Shown in pieces: positions 1-11,164 of a DNA stretch of 64,000 nt. The position numbers and the translations under genes were made by a program. The stretch is taken from positions 2,198,001 to 2,262,000 of the forward strand of contig NC_087082.1 in NCBI RefSeq assembly GCF_026151205.1. Direction: 5' to 3'. The notes under the pieces are model-generated. The model was not told the DNA's origin. It saw nothing but the letters and a program-made list of their open reading frames with translations, and ran no database searches. This stretch comes from Bolinopsis microptera (lineage: Eukaryota > Ctenophora > Tentaculata > Lobata > Bolinopsidae). Each line of letters opens with the position of its first letter. Within the stretch, counting starts at the first letter, position 1.

Positions 1-7
1 TACTCAC

Positions 8-3000
8 GGCGCGTAAGGAAGAATGTGTTCGTCCTCCATGTAATCCTCTTCGTCTCCTCTCTCGTACACCTGCATCATCCGGTCAGTTAGTTCCTCCAGC
101 TCTTCTCTTTTCGTCAGTATTTGACAAGAGAACTTGCTGGGCGTGTTGGGCTGGTGGACATTCTTAAATCGTATACCTTTTCTTACGACTGAGAGGGTGA
201 GAAGGTTTGTTCAGAATTTCTATCTGGCTGTAATTGAAGTTGAATATGCGAAGGAGTTCTGATTAATTCCGAATATTGTTGTAGCTATTTCCAACAAGTA
301 CTGTGGTTTGTCAAACTTCTGATGTTTGAAAGCACCACTGAACCCATACTCACGATAGTTGGTGGTTTGAATCCCGCTCTCACTAATTCAGAATTAGCAG
401 AACTGCTGGAGGGGGAGGACCCGCGCTCCGTTAGGTCTCGTCCTCTGCTGCGAGTGCCCCGTTCTGACTCATCCCGTCGTCCTTTCTGCTCTATTTCTTT
501 ACTGCTCTGTCTCGATACTTCGGGTTCCTGAGTAAGATTGATAAAACTTAATTAAGTCTTAACATGATTATTTGGATAGCGCGTATAATGTGGTGACAAA
601 CGATTTCTATTTTTGTCAAAACAATAGAAATTAAAACCCCGATTTAGTTCGAGGGGCAATAAAAAAGCAAGGGTAAACCGTAAATCAGGGTTTGAGGAAA
701 ATCGGGGTTTTACTGTATTCATCTCTAAAATAAAGTTAAGTATCTTACTCTGGAAGAGTGAGCACGTCGACCTCTGTTTGAGGCAGATGATACAGCCTGC
801 TCAGCTCCTCTCTTCAGCACTCCTCTTCTTTCTAACTCCGCACTGAGGTCACCGTGTTCGTTAGATTAACATTTTGACTTTGAGTTATATTTCAGTAGTT
901 ACCCTAGCCTTGGTACAAAATACAAGATTCCAACATCCTACGAACGGGCTTAAATGATAACACCTCAATTGTATAAGATAATGCTAAGGTGAAGGAGCCT
1001 GTAGTTTTACCTGACAGGATTTTCGAGGAAGTTAGTGCTACCAGGTTCTACTGAGTACAGTTCCACTTTGTAACGATCTCCAGTTTTGTTCTTTCCTTTG
1101 AACACGGCTACAAAGTCTCCCATCCTGCAAACAAAGATCAGATTGTTATTTATTAAATACCTAGAAGCTTGGGGGAGTCTAAGGGTAAGTCGGGCTCCCA
1201 GCAGAGAATGTGCATGTTTCATACAAGTATCTGATCTAACTATGAAGTTAACTATGAAGTATGTAACATTCAAACAGGACTGTAGCAAGCTTAATAACAA
1301 AGATAAGAACCTGGAGAAGATGAAAGAGATAAGCAACTTATTTGACTTTATTTATTATTTATTATTCAACTTACGCAAGGTAATCCTCGAAAGCTCTGAG
1401 AGACCCCTCACTCCATGTTTCACCCTCAGTAGGAGATACGTTATCAAACTCACATCTAATGTAAGACTCGGGGACCACAGCACATGCCTGAGAGAAATAA
1501 CTGATTATAACGGATTTAGATTGGGAACAAAATCTGCAATGAAAAGGAATGAACCAGATACAAAATGAAATATATCGAAATCATCTAAGATCTTTAAAAA
1601 CCAACAATCTGAAATCTAATAATTTGATGTCTGTTTGCCATCATACATTTAAGAGCACATAAGGTCTAGATATATATAATAAAATATATAATAATCTCTA
1701 TATTCTATATTAATTATTCTACATATTCTATATTATTAAATACCTGAGGCAAATATTTGAGTCCAGCAAGCGGGACTAAGTTGATGTTGCCGTAGTCTAT
1801 GAAGAGCACCTCGGCATCGTTCCGGTCTATGTTAATTATCTTGGCCCGGTAGAACTGTTCCACTCCCACGTCCTCGTAAGGGGCTACACAAGCCATTCCT
1901 GAAGACAGCATTCTGGTATTTCCGAGCAAATTTCCATAATTTATAAATAGCTGCTTCAAGTAAAAAGTTAAGGGTGAAAACTGAACACTGATCGGAGCTA
2001 TAAAAAGATGCTTAAGTATAAACAAGAAGACTAACCTCTTCTGACTTTAGCAGAGGGAATAGAATAGTCCTTGCCACTGTTGTAAGCCTCCATGAGTTTA
2101 CTATTTGCACCGTCTACTTGGTCAAAGTACTTCTTAAGAAGACACACAAAGTTTCTGGGGTCTGTTGTTATTTCCACTGTTACTTCTTCCATCCTCTGAA
2201 AGTAAACAGTTCCATATAATAACCATAAATGCACTGGTTGATGTGACCTGGATCTAAATAATTCTAAAAATATAAAACCGTTTGAATTTGAGATTCTCTC
2301 CTGACAGAAGCCAGGAGACAAGTAGTTGGATATTATATGGAGGGGGAGGTCGCAGACTCAGAGTGCCTTTGACTGCGCAACGGGCTGCGCAACCTATTAA
2401 TATCTTATATATTCGCTACGTGATAATGGAGCAGCTAATTGAGCCATAACGGACACTCAACCTCCATTGTGAATACAGCTTAATATTGTTTCACCAAAAG
2501 TTAAGCTGAAAACTCACAGTAAGCTGAGGAGCGGGATATTGTCCCTCAAAAGCATCACTAGGGATCTTAGACTCTCCCCTGGAGCGAGGAGCTCTAGCAA
2601 CAGCTTGCTGGGGCTGTTGAGCGGCTACTGGGTAGTGGCCTACTGGTTGTTGTGCTGGATAGCTGCTAACACCACCTGCTGGAGAGAAGGGTGGTTAGAT
2701 TCTGGGTGTTTTGTTTGCTGGAGAGAGGGGTGGTTAGATTCTGGGTGCTTTGTTTGCTGGAGAGAGGGGTGGTTAGATTCTGGGTGTTTTGTTTGCTGGA
2801 GAGAAGGGTGGTTAGATTCTGGGTGTTTTGTTTGCTGGAGAGAAGGGTGGTTACTGGTTAGATTCTGGGTGTTTTGTTTGCTGGAGAGAAGGGTGGTTAG
2901 ATTCTGGGTGTTTTGTTTGCTGGAGAGAGGTGTGGTTAGATTCTGGGTGTTTTGTTTGCTGGAGAGAAGGGTGGTTACTGGTTAGATTCTGGGTGTTTTG

Positions 3001-6000
3001 TTTGCTGGAGAGAAGGGTGGTTAGATTCTGGGTGTTTTGTTTGCTGGAGAGAAGGCAAGGGTGGTTAGATTCTGGGTGTTTTGTTTGCTGGAGAGAGGGG
3101 TGGTTAGGTTCTGGGTGATTTGTTTGCTGGAGAGAGGGGTGGTTAGATTCTGGGTGTTTTGTTTGCTGGAGAGAGGGGTGGTTAGATTCTGGGTGTTTTG
3201 TTTGCTGGAGAGAAGGGTGGTTAGATTCTGGGTGTTTTGTTTGCTGGAGAGAGGGGTGGTTAGATTCTGGGTGTTTTGTTTGCTGGAGAGGAGTGGTTAG
3301 ATTCTGGATGTTTTGTTTGCTGGAGAGAGGGGTGGTTAGATTCTGGGTGTATTGTTTGCTGGAGAGAGGGGTGGTTAGATTCTGGGTGTTTGTTTGCTGG
3401 AGAGAGGGGTGGTTAGATTCTGGGTGTTTTGTTTGCACCTCAAGAATAAGGGGCTTTATTAATGTGGTGGTGGTGAGTATTTTTAATGGTAAGTGAGGGA
3501 GTTACCTTGTTGCGGTTGCTGTGGTTGTTGTTGAGCTTGAGCAGGGTAGCCCGGTTGTTGACCAGACTGGATAGCACTCATGTAGCTCGCAGCTGACGTC
3601 ATGAACTGAAATTTATTCTGTTAGTATTTCAGAAGTTTAATGTTGGTGTAAAGGAATATTACCTACGCTGGAGAAAAAATAGTAAATAACCAACATATAA
3701 TAAAGATTGTCCCCTGAGCCAAAAGTATATAAAGTACAAACTCATAATTGTTCTAAACTCTCCAAAAACTAACACTAGGATTCGCAGCAGCGAGACTGGC
3801 CATGCTGCTAGGATAGTTACTAGCTCCATAACCAGCAGCAGTAGCCTGTGACGTCATTCCAGTAGCATGTGACGTCATACCGGGAGCATGTGACGTCATA
3901 CCGCCACCGTGGGCTGCTGAGTGGCCGTTTAGACCTGAACTACCATTCAGTCCACCTGCAAAACATTTTAAATTTGTCGGTTTAAATTAAGAAATCGTAT
4001 CAAGACGTTTTGCTTTTTGGAATAATTGTGATAATTGTGGCTTCACTTTAAATTGACGTTAAATAAAGCCCCAACATCTGACAGGTGATAAATAATTTCC
4101 CGGTAAATTAAAATCTTTCTTCGCTGATCAATTAATTAATTACGTGATTAGTTGCACTTGATGTTATACCTGAGTTAGCTACGGAGGCGTACTGTTGGGG
4201 GTTGTTTTGGTTCAGACTACTCATCATGTCGGACCCTGAGTAGGAGAACATGGCTAAATAGATAGTAAAGTTACCAGCATAGTTACCATAGCAACATTCA
4301 ACATTTCAACATTGCAGCATTTCAACATTTTAAATTTCCAACTTTTGTTCAAAATGTTCAACTTTTAACATGTTTAATCAGCAATCAATAATATTTTTAC
4401 TTTACTTTACAATATCGATTAATAATGCTTTGAATAACAGTAAGACGATCGTGAATTTAAATAGGCTGATTTGGTTTTAATTTAGTTATTAATAATCAGT
4501 TATTTTAATTGAGTTATTGAATTGGGAGTACACGAGATAATAGTTATCGTACATTAGAGCATGAAACATAAAGAAAATCCAACCATTCTGATAGTTAACA
4601 TAAAATGGTTAATGTGATTGGGCTATAAATTAAATTAAACTATACAATACTCTCGAAATCACAAAATAAGTTGACTCAACAGGACAAAAATCTGAAAAAC
4701 AAATACAGCAAAAAAGTTCAGTATAAAACGAAATGGAAGTCAAAATTGAATCTTAAAAAGATTAAATTATTAAAAGTAAAAAACAGATTTAAAATAGCTA
4801 AATTAGTCCAAGGCTTAAAATCAAAATTGATCCCAGTCATAGAATTAATTCAATAAATCGATCCAATTAGGTGATGAGGAGGGGATGGGTTGCCCCATTG
4901 ATGCCCATTTTACCGAAAGTTAAGGAATAATTGTGCAAAATGGGTATCAAATTCATCATTTTTCGGTAAAAATCGAGAAATATATATTTCTGCGCTGAAA
5001 TGTAGCCGTACTCGTTAATTAGAGGACATGGACAGCGAACACGATGGTGACGTTTATTTTCATCACAACTTAGGTTCTACGTGCTGGAGTAAGGCTGGGG
5101 GGTCAAAAAAAGTTGAATCAATTAATTAATTAGTTAATTAATCAATTAATTAGTGACCAATGCTTTATGCAGCAGCCAGCAGATACCTACCCATCTGGTT
5201 GAGTTGAGCCTGCATGCCACCGTACGCTGGGAAGTTGTCTGTCACTCTTTTAGCACACTTGTTCGTTATCAAGAGCTCCGTGGTTGTAGGTTTTGTCTCA
5301 CCTTCAGGGGTTATTATTTGTGAGAATCATTATGTAGGCTATTAAATAGTTAATAGTTAATAGCACTATGTTTACAGTATGCACTGAAGGGGTATCCTAG
5401 GAAGTTTCTTGAACTTTTAACAGGTACCCCTCCTCATTTAACCCTCAATTAAGTTTCCTATCATTCGGCTGAGTCGACCGAGGAGATCGCATAGATCCAA
5501 TGGATCCTTAGCTACTCCCTAGACTAGGTGACACTGGGATTCGAACCCTGAACCTTCTGCGCAGAAGGCGGATGCTCTAACAACTAGGCCACCTAACCTA
5601 TTCAGTGGACGAGTTTAATGTAGATTTTAAGTAAACTTCGTGCCGTAATTTTGGGCCACCATTGCATGGTGGGGACAGGATTCTGGAATAATGGCAGTTA
5701 AATTACCTAACTAAGTTACTGCTCTCTTTAATGCTGTTAGTTTTAGAATTGAGAGAGTTTTAACATTTCACTGCCATGCTGTGTGCACTGTGCAAGTGTA
5801 GTGTATTTACAACACTGCACACTACAGGTATATTACTACAGGTATTGGTGTCTCTTTAAATCTTCTTATCAATAAAATGTGTTTTGTGTGTAGTGAGTTA
5901 ATCAAACTTCCGTTCACTTTGTAATGGAAACCATACTGAATCATACGAATATTTATTCTGAATAAACATTGATTATATCTGTTATTTATTCTTCTATCTC

Positions 6001-9000
6001 TAAGTTGATCCAGATTAACGGAAAATAAGTTACTATTTTACTTCTTCGGTGGCTATTTAAGTGAGTACTATAGGGATTTAGATTAGGGGGTACTTAAGTG
6101 GTTACAATTACAAGGTACAGGGAACAGTTGCTAAGGAACAGTTGCTAAGAAACAGTTGCTAAGGAACAGTTGCTAAGGAACAGTTGCTAAGGAACAGTTG
6201 CTAAGGAACAGTTGCTAAGGAACAGTTGCTAAGGAACAGTTGCTAAGGAACAGTTGCTAAGGAACAGTTGCTAAGGAACAGTTGCTAAGGAACAGTTGCT
6301 AACAAACCTCCGCCCTGTTCGTCCTGTAGTTCAATGTAGAACCTCTCATCAGCATGTCTGATAAAGTGTGCCATGTGGTAAGCGTTGGAGTCTGTTGCGT
6401 ACTTGTGGAACCTGTGTAATTGTGATGTGGAGGAAAGTTTGAGAATTGGAAGGTCTTGAGTATAAAAACCACTAAATTTTGTGATTAAACTTGGTTGGAA
6501 CAGATAACTGTTGGAATAACAAGAACAGCAGCTTAACACGGTGAACTGACCACTGAGTTAGTTGACGAGGGAAGTTGCCGATAGCAGTAGGAGTTGTGGG
6601 AGCAATGTTGTTTAGTCCACACCTCACAGCCCAGAAGGGAGTGGTGATCAGGGAACCTTCGAGTGGGTAGATCGCTTTAGCTGTTACCAGTTGTACGTTA
6701 CCGAAATCTTTTAGGATCACCAGAATGTAGCCTGGGGGATAAAGGTGTTGTTAAACGTGCATGGATATTTATGAGAAATTGTGTAAACTTCGTCACGTTA
6801 CAAATCCAGCATTAGAAACATTCAATAACGAAAGTTCTCTTTTTGTAGACCCAGTTACACAATGAAACCAGCAGTTTTCTATTCGGACTCACCATTGGAA
6901 AGGACTTGTTTGATTTCAGCTCTGAACCAGTCAGATCCCAGCTGTACACAGCACAACATTCCGATATTGATCATTTGAGCAGGGCTGGGCACGTTTGCGG
7001 AGTACATGCTCTTTATTGCGGTCATCATACTGGAAATAAAGGAGCTTATTAAGGAGCTTATTAGTAGGTTATTGAGGCTAATGGGTTATTTTGTGGTCGC
7101 TCTACCAAGTAAAATACATGAGATTTGCCTATTTCCGACTAAAACACAACAGATCACAAACACTAACCTGCCGATATTCTTCTCTGTAGCGCGGTACTGA
7201 ACGTAGAAATCAGTCAGATCACTGATGTGACTGACAATAACAGCGTTCCTTTCACCCAGCTTAGGTTGGATAGTTCCCGGGTCTTTGGTGTTGGGAGCGG
7301 AAGGGATGATGGTGGGTGTACCCAGCTGTGGGGTTGGGGGTTTAAAGTTTGCGGTAAACTAATATTGAACACTCTATCAGCGCATCGTGTGGATGATTTG
7401 ATAAAACGTGATTAAACACGAGTCACGAACTTCTAATTTCTAAACCCACTGAGTAAGACTAATAGAGCTCTGCAGCTCTACAGTACCTGATGTAGAAGTA
7501 TATTCTGTCGGACACTGTGTAACTCAGGCGTCACTAGATCCACCCACAAATCACTAGTAACCGGGGAGATGGAGTAAGCCTTTACTGTCACCTTCCTGTT
7601 TACCAGGATCTCTCTGAAATACTGTACGGAGTGTGGGGATCTGTTCGGCAGAGCTTTTACTCCTGCCATAGCGCACATCATGGACTGCTCCTGCAGTACT
7701 TCTATACCTGGTGAGGTGGTAGGTGTTAGTACAGACAAGGAGATATTATTTGTGAACATCAACAAATCGTGCAGATCTGACCTGAGCAGCTGATTCACAT
7801 GAACCAACTAACTGACTGACTTATAAGATTCATCAGAATAAGAAACGCAACTATCATAATTAAAGAAGTATTGTAATAATTAAAAATTTTGAGTGTACGT
7901 TATGAACAAGATGAAGCTACATACCTAGCTCGTAAGGGAGCGAGTAGAGGGCAGATTCAGGGACTTGTTCATCACTACCGTAGTCTATCAGCTGGATATA
8001 AGCCAGGGAATGGTGGATATCCTGCTTCAGACGGGCTCTCTTCCAACCTCCTGGAGATAATAGTTGATGACACTTGATTAGTAAATGATTACTAGTTATA
8101 AATTCAATCATTACTGTAGTTAAACTGTAACCAGTTAAACTACCAGATATTTCCAATTGTTGTAAAATTGTCCTGCACATTGCAATGCTTAAATGTCATG
8201 TTCAAACTTCCAGTTTGTGTTAAAATCTGTAGAACTGTACTGTGGAATATAGTCCAGTCATTTATGGACATTTATGGAAATGAACCTGCAAATTTTCAGA
8301 TACTCACAAAACTTTGCACAGACCTTCCCAAAGCTATGAATAAACAATTTTCGGTTGGAGACATTTTTTTACCGTGGGGAAAACCCAGGAGGGCCACGCC
8401 CATATTGACCCAATAACGTAACTGACCCCTTGCTTCTGAAGGTCGTAGAGACTTCAAAATAGGCTTAAACGAAGCCGCATATGCATGTTTATATAAGAGT
8501 TATTGATCAACACATGGCCTAAAATCCTTACTTTTCGAGAAATTCACCAAAAACCATTTTGCGCGTGGCGCTGAGCCCATTTTACTAACTTTTGATAGGA
8601 TTGTGATAGAGTCTTTGAATATAGTGCAAAAGAACCGTAATTGGCATATTTATATATGACTTACGAAGAAACATATGCCTTAAAGAGCTTACTTTTTCAG
8701 TTATTGGCGAAAAACTGATTTTCGGTTCCAGAAATCATGCAAAAATATGGGTATCTGGTAAATTGGGCTATAAAGGCCCAAGAGATTTTTGAATGAGTGC
8801 AAATTGTGCAGAATGGCCATGTTTATATACAACTTATGAAGCAATATGAACCCTAAAATGCTTACTTTTCGAGTTATTTGGGGGAAAAACAGAGAAGATT
8901 TGCACAAAATAGAGCAAAATTGGTTATATCAGCCATTTTTGCCTCCCGTTCTATGTTAATAACTCGAAAAGTAAGCATTTTAGGGTGCATATTGCTTCAT

Positions 9001-9977
9001 AAGTTGTATATAAACATGGCCATTCTGCACAATTTGCACTCATTCAAAAATCTCTAGGGCCTTTATAGCCCAATTTACCAGATACCCATATTTTTGCATG
9101 ATTTCTGGAACCGAAAATCAGTTTATCGCCAATAACTGAAAAAGTAAGCACTTTAAGGCATATGTTTCTTCGTAAGTCATATATAAATATGCCAATTGCG
9201 GTTCTTTTGCACTATATTCAAAGACTCTATCACAATCCTATCAAAAGTTAGTAAAATGGGCTTAGCGCCACGTCCAAAATGGTTTTTGGCGAATTTCTCG
9301 AAAAGTAAGGATTTTAGGCCATGTGTTGATCAATAACTCTTATGTAAACATGCATATGCGGCTTCGTTTAAGCCTATTTTGAAGTCTCTACGACCTTCAG
9401 AAGCAAGGGGTCAGTTACGTTATTGGGTCAATATGGGCGTGGCCCTCCTGGGTTTTCCCCACGGTAAAAAAAAAGTCTCCAACCGAAAATTGTTTATTCA
9501 TACCTTTGGGAAGGTCTGTGCAAGGTTGTGTGAGTATCTGAAGATTTGCAGGCAGCTGTCCTTAAATGACTGGACTAATAAAGGACTCACGTTCGTTTAG
9601 TTTGACGCTGACATAATCATCAGATTTAGGGGTTTTACCAGTCCCTGAGATTGGTTTAGCACTGCTTCCTAGCGCACTTTCTATAACAGCTAATTTCTTT
9701 CTATCCTCGTTGTTATATAACGGCTGTACCCAGAATCTGAGGATGGGAAAGGGTGACTATGAGATAGGAAGAGTGTTTGTTATGATCACTTGAAAATAAC
9801 AATCTCAGTGCATATCAGTGCGGCCTGGGGAACGTGAATTTATTTTCTGGTCATAATTCATATGCAATATTTCATTTGCTTTCTTACAAGGTATAACGCG
9901 GAACTCACTTGTCGATATCAATGATATGAGTAACCAGGGCTTCGAACGAGTGTGAGGGTTGCGGTTCCTCTCCCATT
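8..9977 (-). CDS. Multi-Tudor domain protein (TDRD1/TDRD6/Tudor-like), 20 exons, runs off the left edge
   Basis: Exons chained by GT-AG sites and phase: 9977-9909, 9736-9591, 8050-7925, 7707-7487, 7325-7168, 7029-6893, 6731-6551, 6411-6308, 5226-5191, 4235-4170, 3955-3774, 3605-3506, 2675-2518, 2195-2036, 1898-1744, 1487-1375, 1124-1011, 842-749, 527-354, 162-8. The product is at least about 880 residues. Extended Tudor units lie near residues 1-180 (motif IQLIDYGSDEQV), 215-380 (ILKDFGNVQL, PFWAVRCGL) and 565-740 (LFIDYGNINLV), and a fourth begins near 832. A Gln/Pro/Gly/Ser/Ala-rich linker (about 385-560) joins units two and three, and a charged RS-rich linker precedes the fourth. Tudor proteins of this layout bind symmetrically dimethylated arginines on PIWI proteins in germ granules. 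The ATG at 9975 is the best start but could be internal. The acceptor at 162 is the least certain junction. Orthology to one vertebrate TDRD is not claimed. Confidence 0.85.
2682..3437. repeat. 39-bp minisatellite in a Tudor-gene intron
   Basis: About 19 head-to-tail copies of a 39-bp unit, with small variants such as a 6-9 bp insertion in a few units (near 2850, 2975, 3055). On the minus strand each unit contains CCTTCTCTCCAG, a good pyrimidine-tract-plus-AG acceptor. The array ends directly at the real 3' splice site of the exon ending at 2675. Because 39 is divisible by 3, both strands show long open frames (13-residue periodicity). I treat these as by-products, since donor 3505 and acceptor 2676 splice the array out in phase. 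Confidence 0.9.
3774..3955 (-). repeat. 21-bp coding repeat carrying CRE palindromes
   Basis: Inside this linker exon of the Tudor gene three 7-residue units (GMTSHAP, GMTSHAT, GMTSQAT) follow one another. At DNA level TGACGTCA starts at 3849, 3870 and 3891, exactly 21 bp apart. A fourth copy starts at 3594 in the next exon. TGACGTCA is the full CREB/ATF palindrome. Whether it binds anything here is unknown; it may simply be the codons for Met-Thr-Ser. Confidence 0.75.
5250..5593 (-). repeat. tRNA-derived element (candidate SINE)
   Basis: A tRNA-like head of about 67 nt occupies 5593-5527 on the minus strand. It has a 7-nt acceptor strand (GGTGGCC pairing imperfectly with TGTCACC), an A-box-like GGCCTAGTTG, a stable anticodon-arm hairpin CCTTC/GAAGG, and a good B box GGTTCGAATCC at 5547-5537. 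The T-stem has an A-A mismatch, the head is shorter than a normal tRNA and the anticodon loop is abnormal. It therefore looks like a tRNA pseudogene or SINE head rather than a working tRNA. The following ~270 bp toward 5250 would be the SINE body; its far end is not defined. Confidence 0.55.
6119..6303. repeat. 14-bp minisatellite abutting a Tudor-gene splice donor
   Basis: About 13 near-perfect copies of a 14-bp unit (AACAGTTGCTAAGG). The Tudor exon 6308-6411 uses the donor at 6307-6306, and on the minus strand the array starts within a few bases of that donor. The unit length is not a multiple of 3 and it is intronic. Confidence 0.92.
8251..9576. repeat. Long inverted repeat (foldback), arms about 620 bp, inside a Tudor intron
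   Basis: The left arm 8251-8878 is the reverse complement of the right arm 8958-9576 with only scattered mismatches; the spacer is 79 bp. The outer ends read AGTCCAGTCATTTA and TAAATGACTGGACT. The inner ends are TTTTCGAGTTATT and AATAACTCGAAAA. Each arm is itself built of about three diverged units of roughly 165-175 bp sharing a TTTATATA and a CTTACTTTTCGAG core. The element sits in the intron between Tudor exons 9591-9736 and 7925-8050, its right end only about 14 bp from the donor. No target duplication was found. Confidence 0.93.
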
Positions 9978-10541
9978 CTACAGCTAGGGACATAAATATT
10001 AAGGGGTCATAATTGTATTTTACAAATAAAGTCAAAACAGCAGGTGTTGATATAAAATCCAATGTTGTTTGAATAATATACAGCATCAAGGATGAGCACA
10101 ATGCGGATTTTTGTCCTTACGGTAGTAATCAGGCCGGCTCTATGGATTGATCACATATTACTATGTATTTTCAAAGGACAAAGTGAGAGTTAAAAACACT
10201 ATGATTGTATGAAAAGGAAAATGTTGTACATCACAATAATTATATCAGCTACTAGCTCTTATAAACAAAAACGTAAAATACATAACCAAAAATCAATAAC
10301 ACGCAAAGATTGTCGCTTCGAAAAGGAAGCCAATAATATTATGAAACTGAATGCTATCATAGCAATATGCTATAAGCACATGAATTCTAAACAATTTTAG
10401 TAATCTGTGTAATTTATACAATCTATGTAAAACGGTTAATGCGATTTGTGTGTTTAAGAAATAGAGGTGTTCATTATTATAATTTCTAGTGTTATTAATT
10501 TCTAATTTGTACCCATTAACCGGCTAAAAACAATTATGAAT
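9978..10541. other. Spacer between the Tudor gene and the ADH 3' end
   Basis: About 560 bp of AT-rich DNA between the first recognised Tudor exon and the ADH stop codon, both genes on the minus strand. I see no conserved coding exon, RNA gene or clear promoter motif. Confidence 0.5.
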
Positions 10542-11164
10542 CTAAAAGTGGATGACTGGTCGGAGAGCTTTTCCCTGGTGCATAAGTTCGAAAGCTTCAT
10601 TAATTTGGTCTAGAGGTAGCCGCTGAGTTATGAACTCGTTCACCTGAAAATATTAACATAAATAATTATAATAATAATTAGGGGGGGGGGGGGGGTCCAA
10701 GGGGAACTTTGGGGAATTTTGGGAAGCCTTTTTTTGGGGAACTTCAGGAAACCTGGGGGACTTTCCCAAAATTCCCCAAAAAAATTATCATGCCAAAAAA
10801 ATTATCATGCTGCAAGTATCAACAAGTAAGTTAAGATTCAATACCTTATAATAACATACATGTTAACATTAATGGGTATTAATGTATATTAGAGAAATTT
10901 TGAATAATTTTGGGGAGTTTTAGGGAGATTTGGGGAACTTTTTTTTGGGGAACTTCAGAAATCTTGGGGGACTTTCCCAAAGTTCCCCAAAGTTCCCCTT
11001 TGGACCCCCCCCCCCCCCCCCCCTAATTAGACAGAAAATAATTATAAATGAATGTCCACAAAACCAGCTCGACTAAATAATATAAATTCTATCATTACCT
11101 TCATCTTGCCGGACAGGAAGTCCTCGACCAGTCGGGGAACATCGTCTCTGCTCTTCCAGCCCCC
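10542..11164 (-). CDS. ADH5: Alcohol dehydrogenase class III, last two exons (3' part)
   Basis: Two exons read on the minus strand: 11164-11099 ([20 protein letters not shown]) and 10643-10542, ending ...[10 protein letters not shown] and a TAG stop. They match the C-terminal end of S-(hydroxymethyl)glutathione/formaldehyde dehydrogenase (family pattern GGWKS...VP.LV, INKAFELMH.GKS). The splice between them is clean: AAG|GTAATG donor, TTTTCAG acceptor. The upstream edge has no acceptor: sequence changes abruptly at 11164/11165 into RPS16, within what should be one exon or just outside it. The preceding catalytic-domain exon was not found. The remaining exons are at 50163-53321. Confidence 0.85.
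10681..11023. mobile_element. Palindromic MITE-like element with G/C-run ends, in the last ADH intron
   Basis: A 343-bp inverted repeat starts with a run of about 15 G followed by GTCCAAGGGGAACTTTGGGG. It ends with CCCCAAAGTTCCCCTTTGGA followed by about 20 C. The arms are about 110 bp with an AT-rich centre. Flanks read TAATTA(G) on both sides, which may be a 6-7 bp target duplication. There is no coding capacity. The homopolymer lengths may be imprecise. Confidence 0.75.

Noticed and set aside
2539..3496. Several open frames over the 39-bp array as a repeat protein
   Set aside because: The array is removed by an in-phase intron; the frames exist because 39 is a multiple of 3 and lacks stops.
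5527..5593. Functional tRNA gene
   Set aside because: Acceptor and T-stem mismatches, short length and abnormal anticodon loop favour a tRNA-derived repeat.
8168..9600. Open frames in the 8.2-9.6 kb palindrome
   Set aside because: They lie in the inverted repeat, are mirrored on both arms and match no family; the region is intron.
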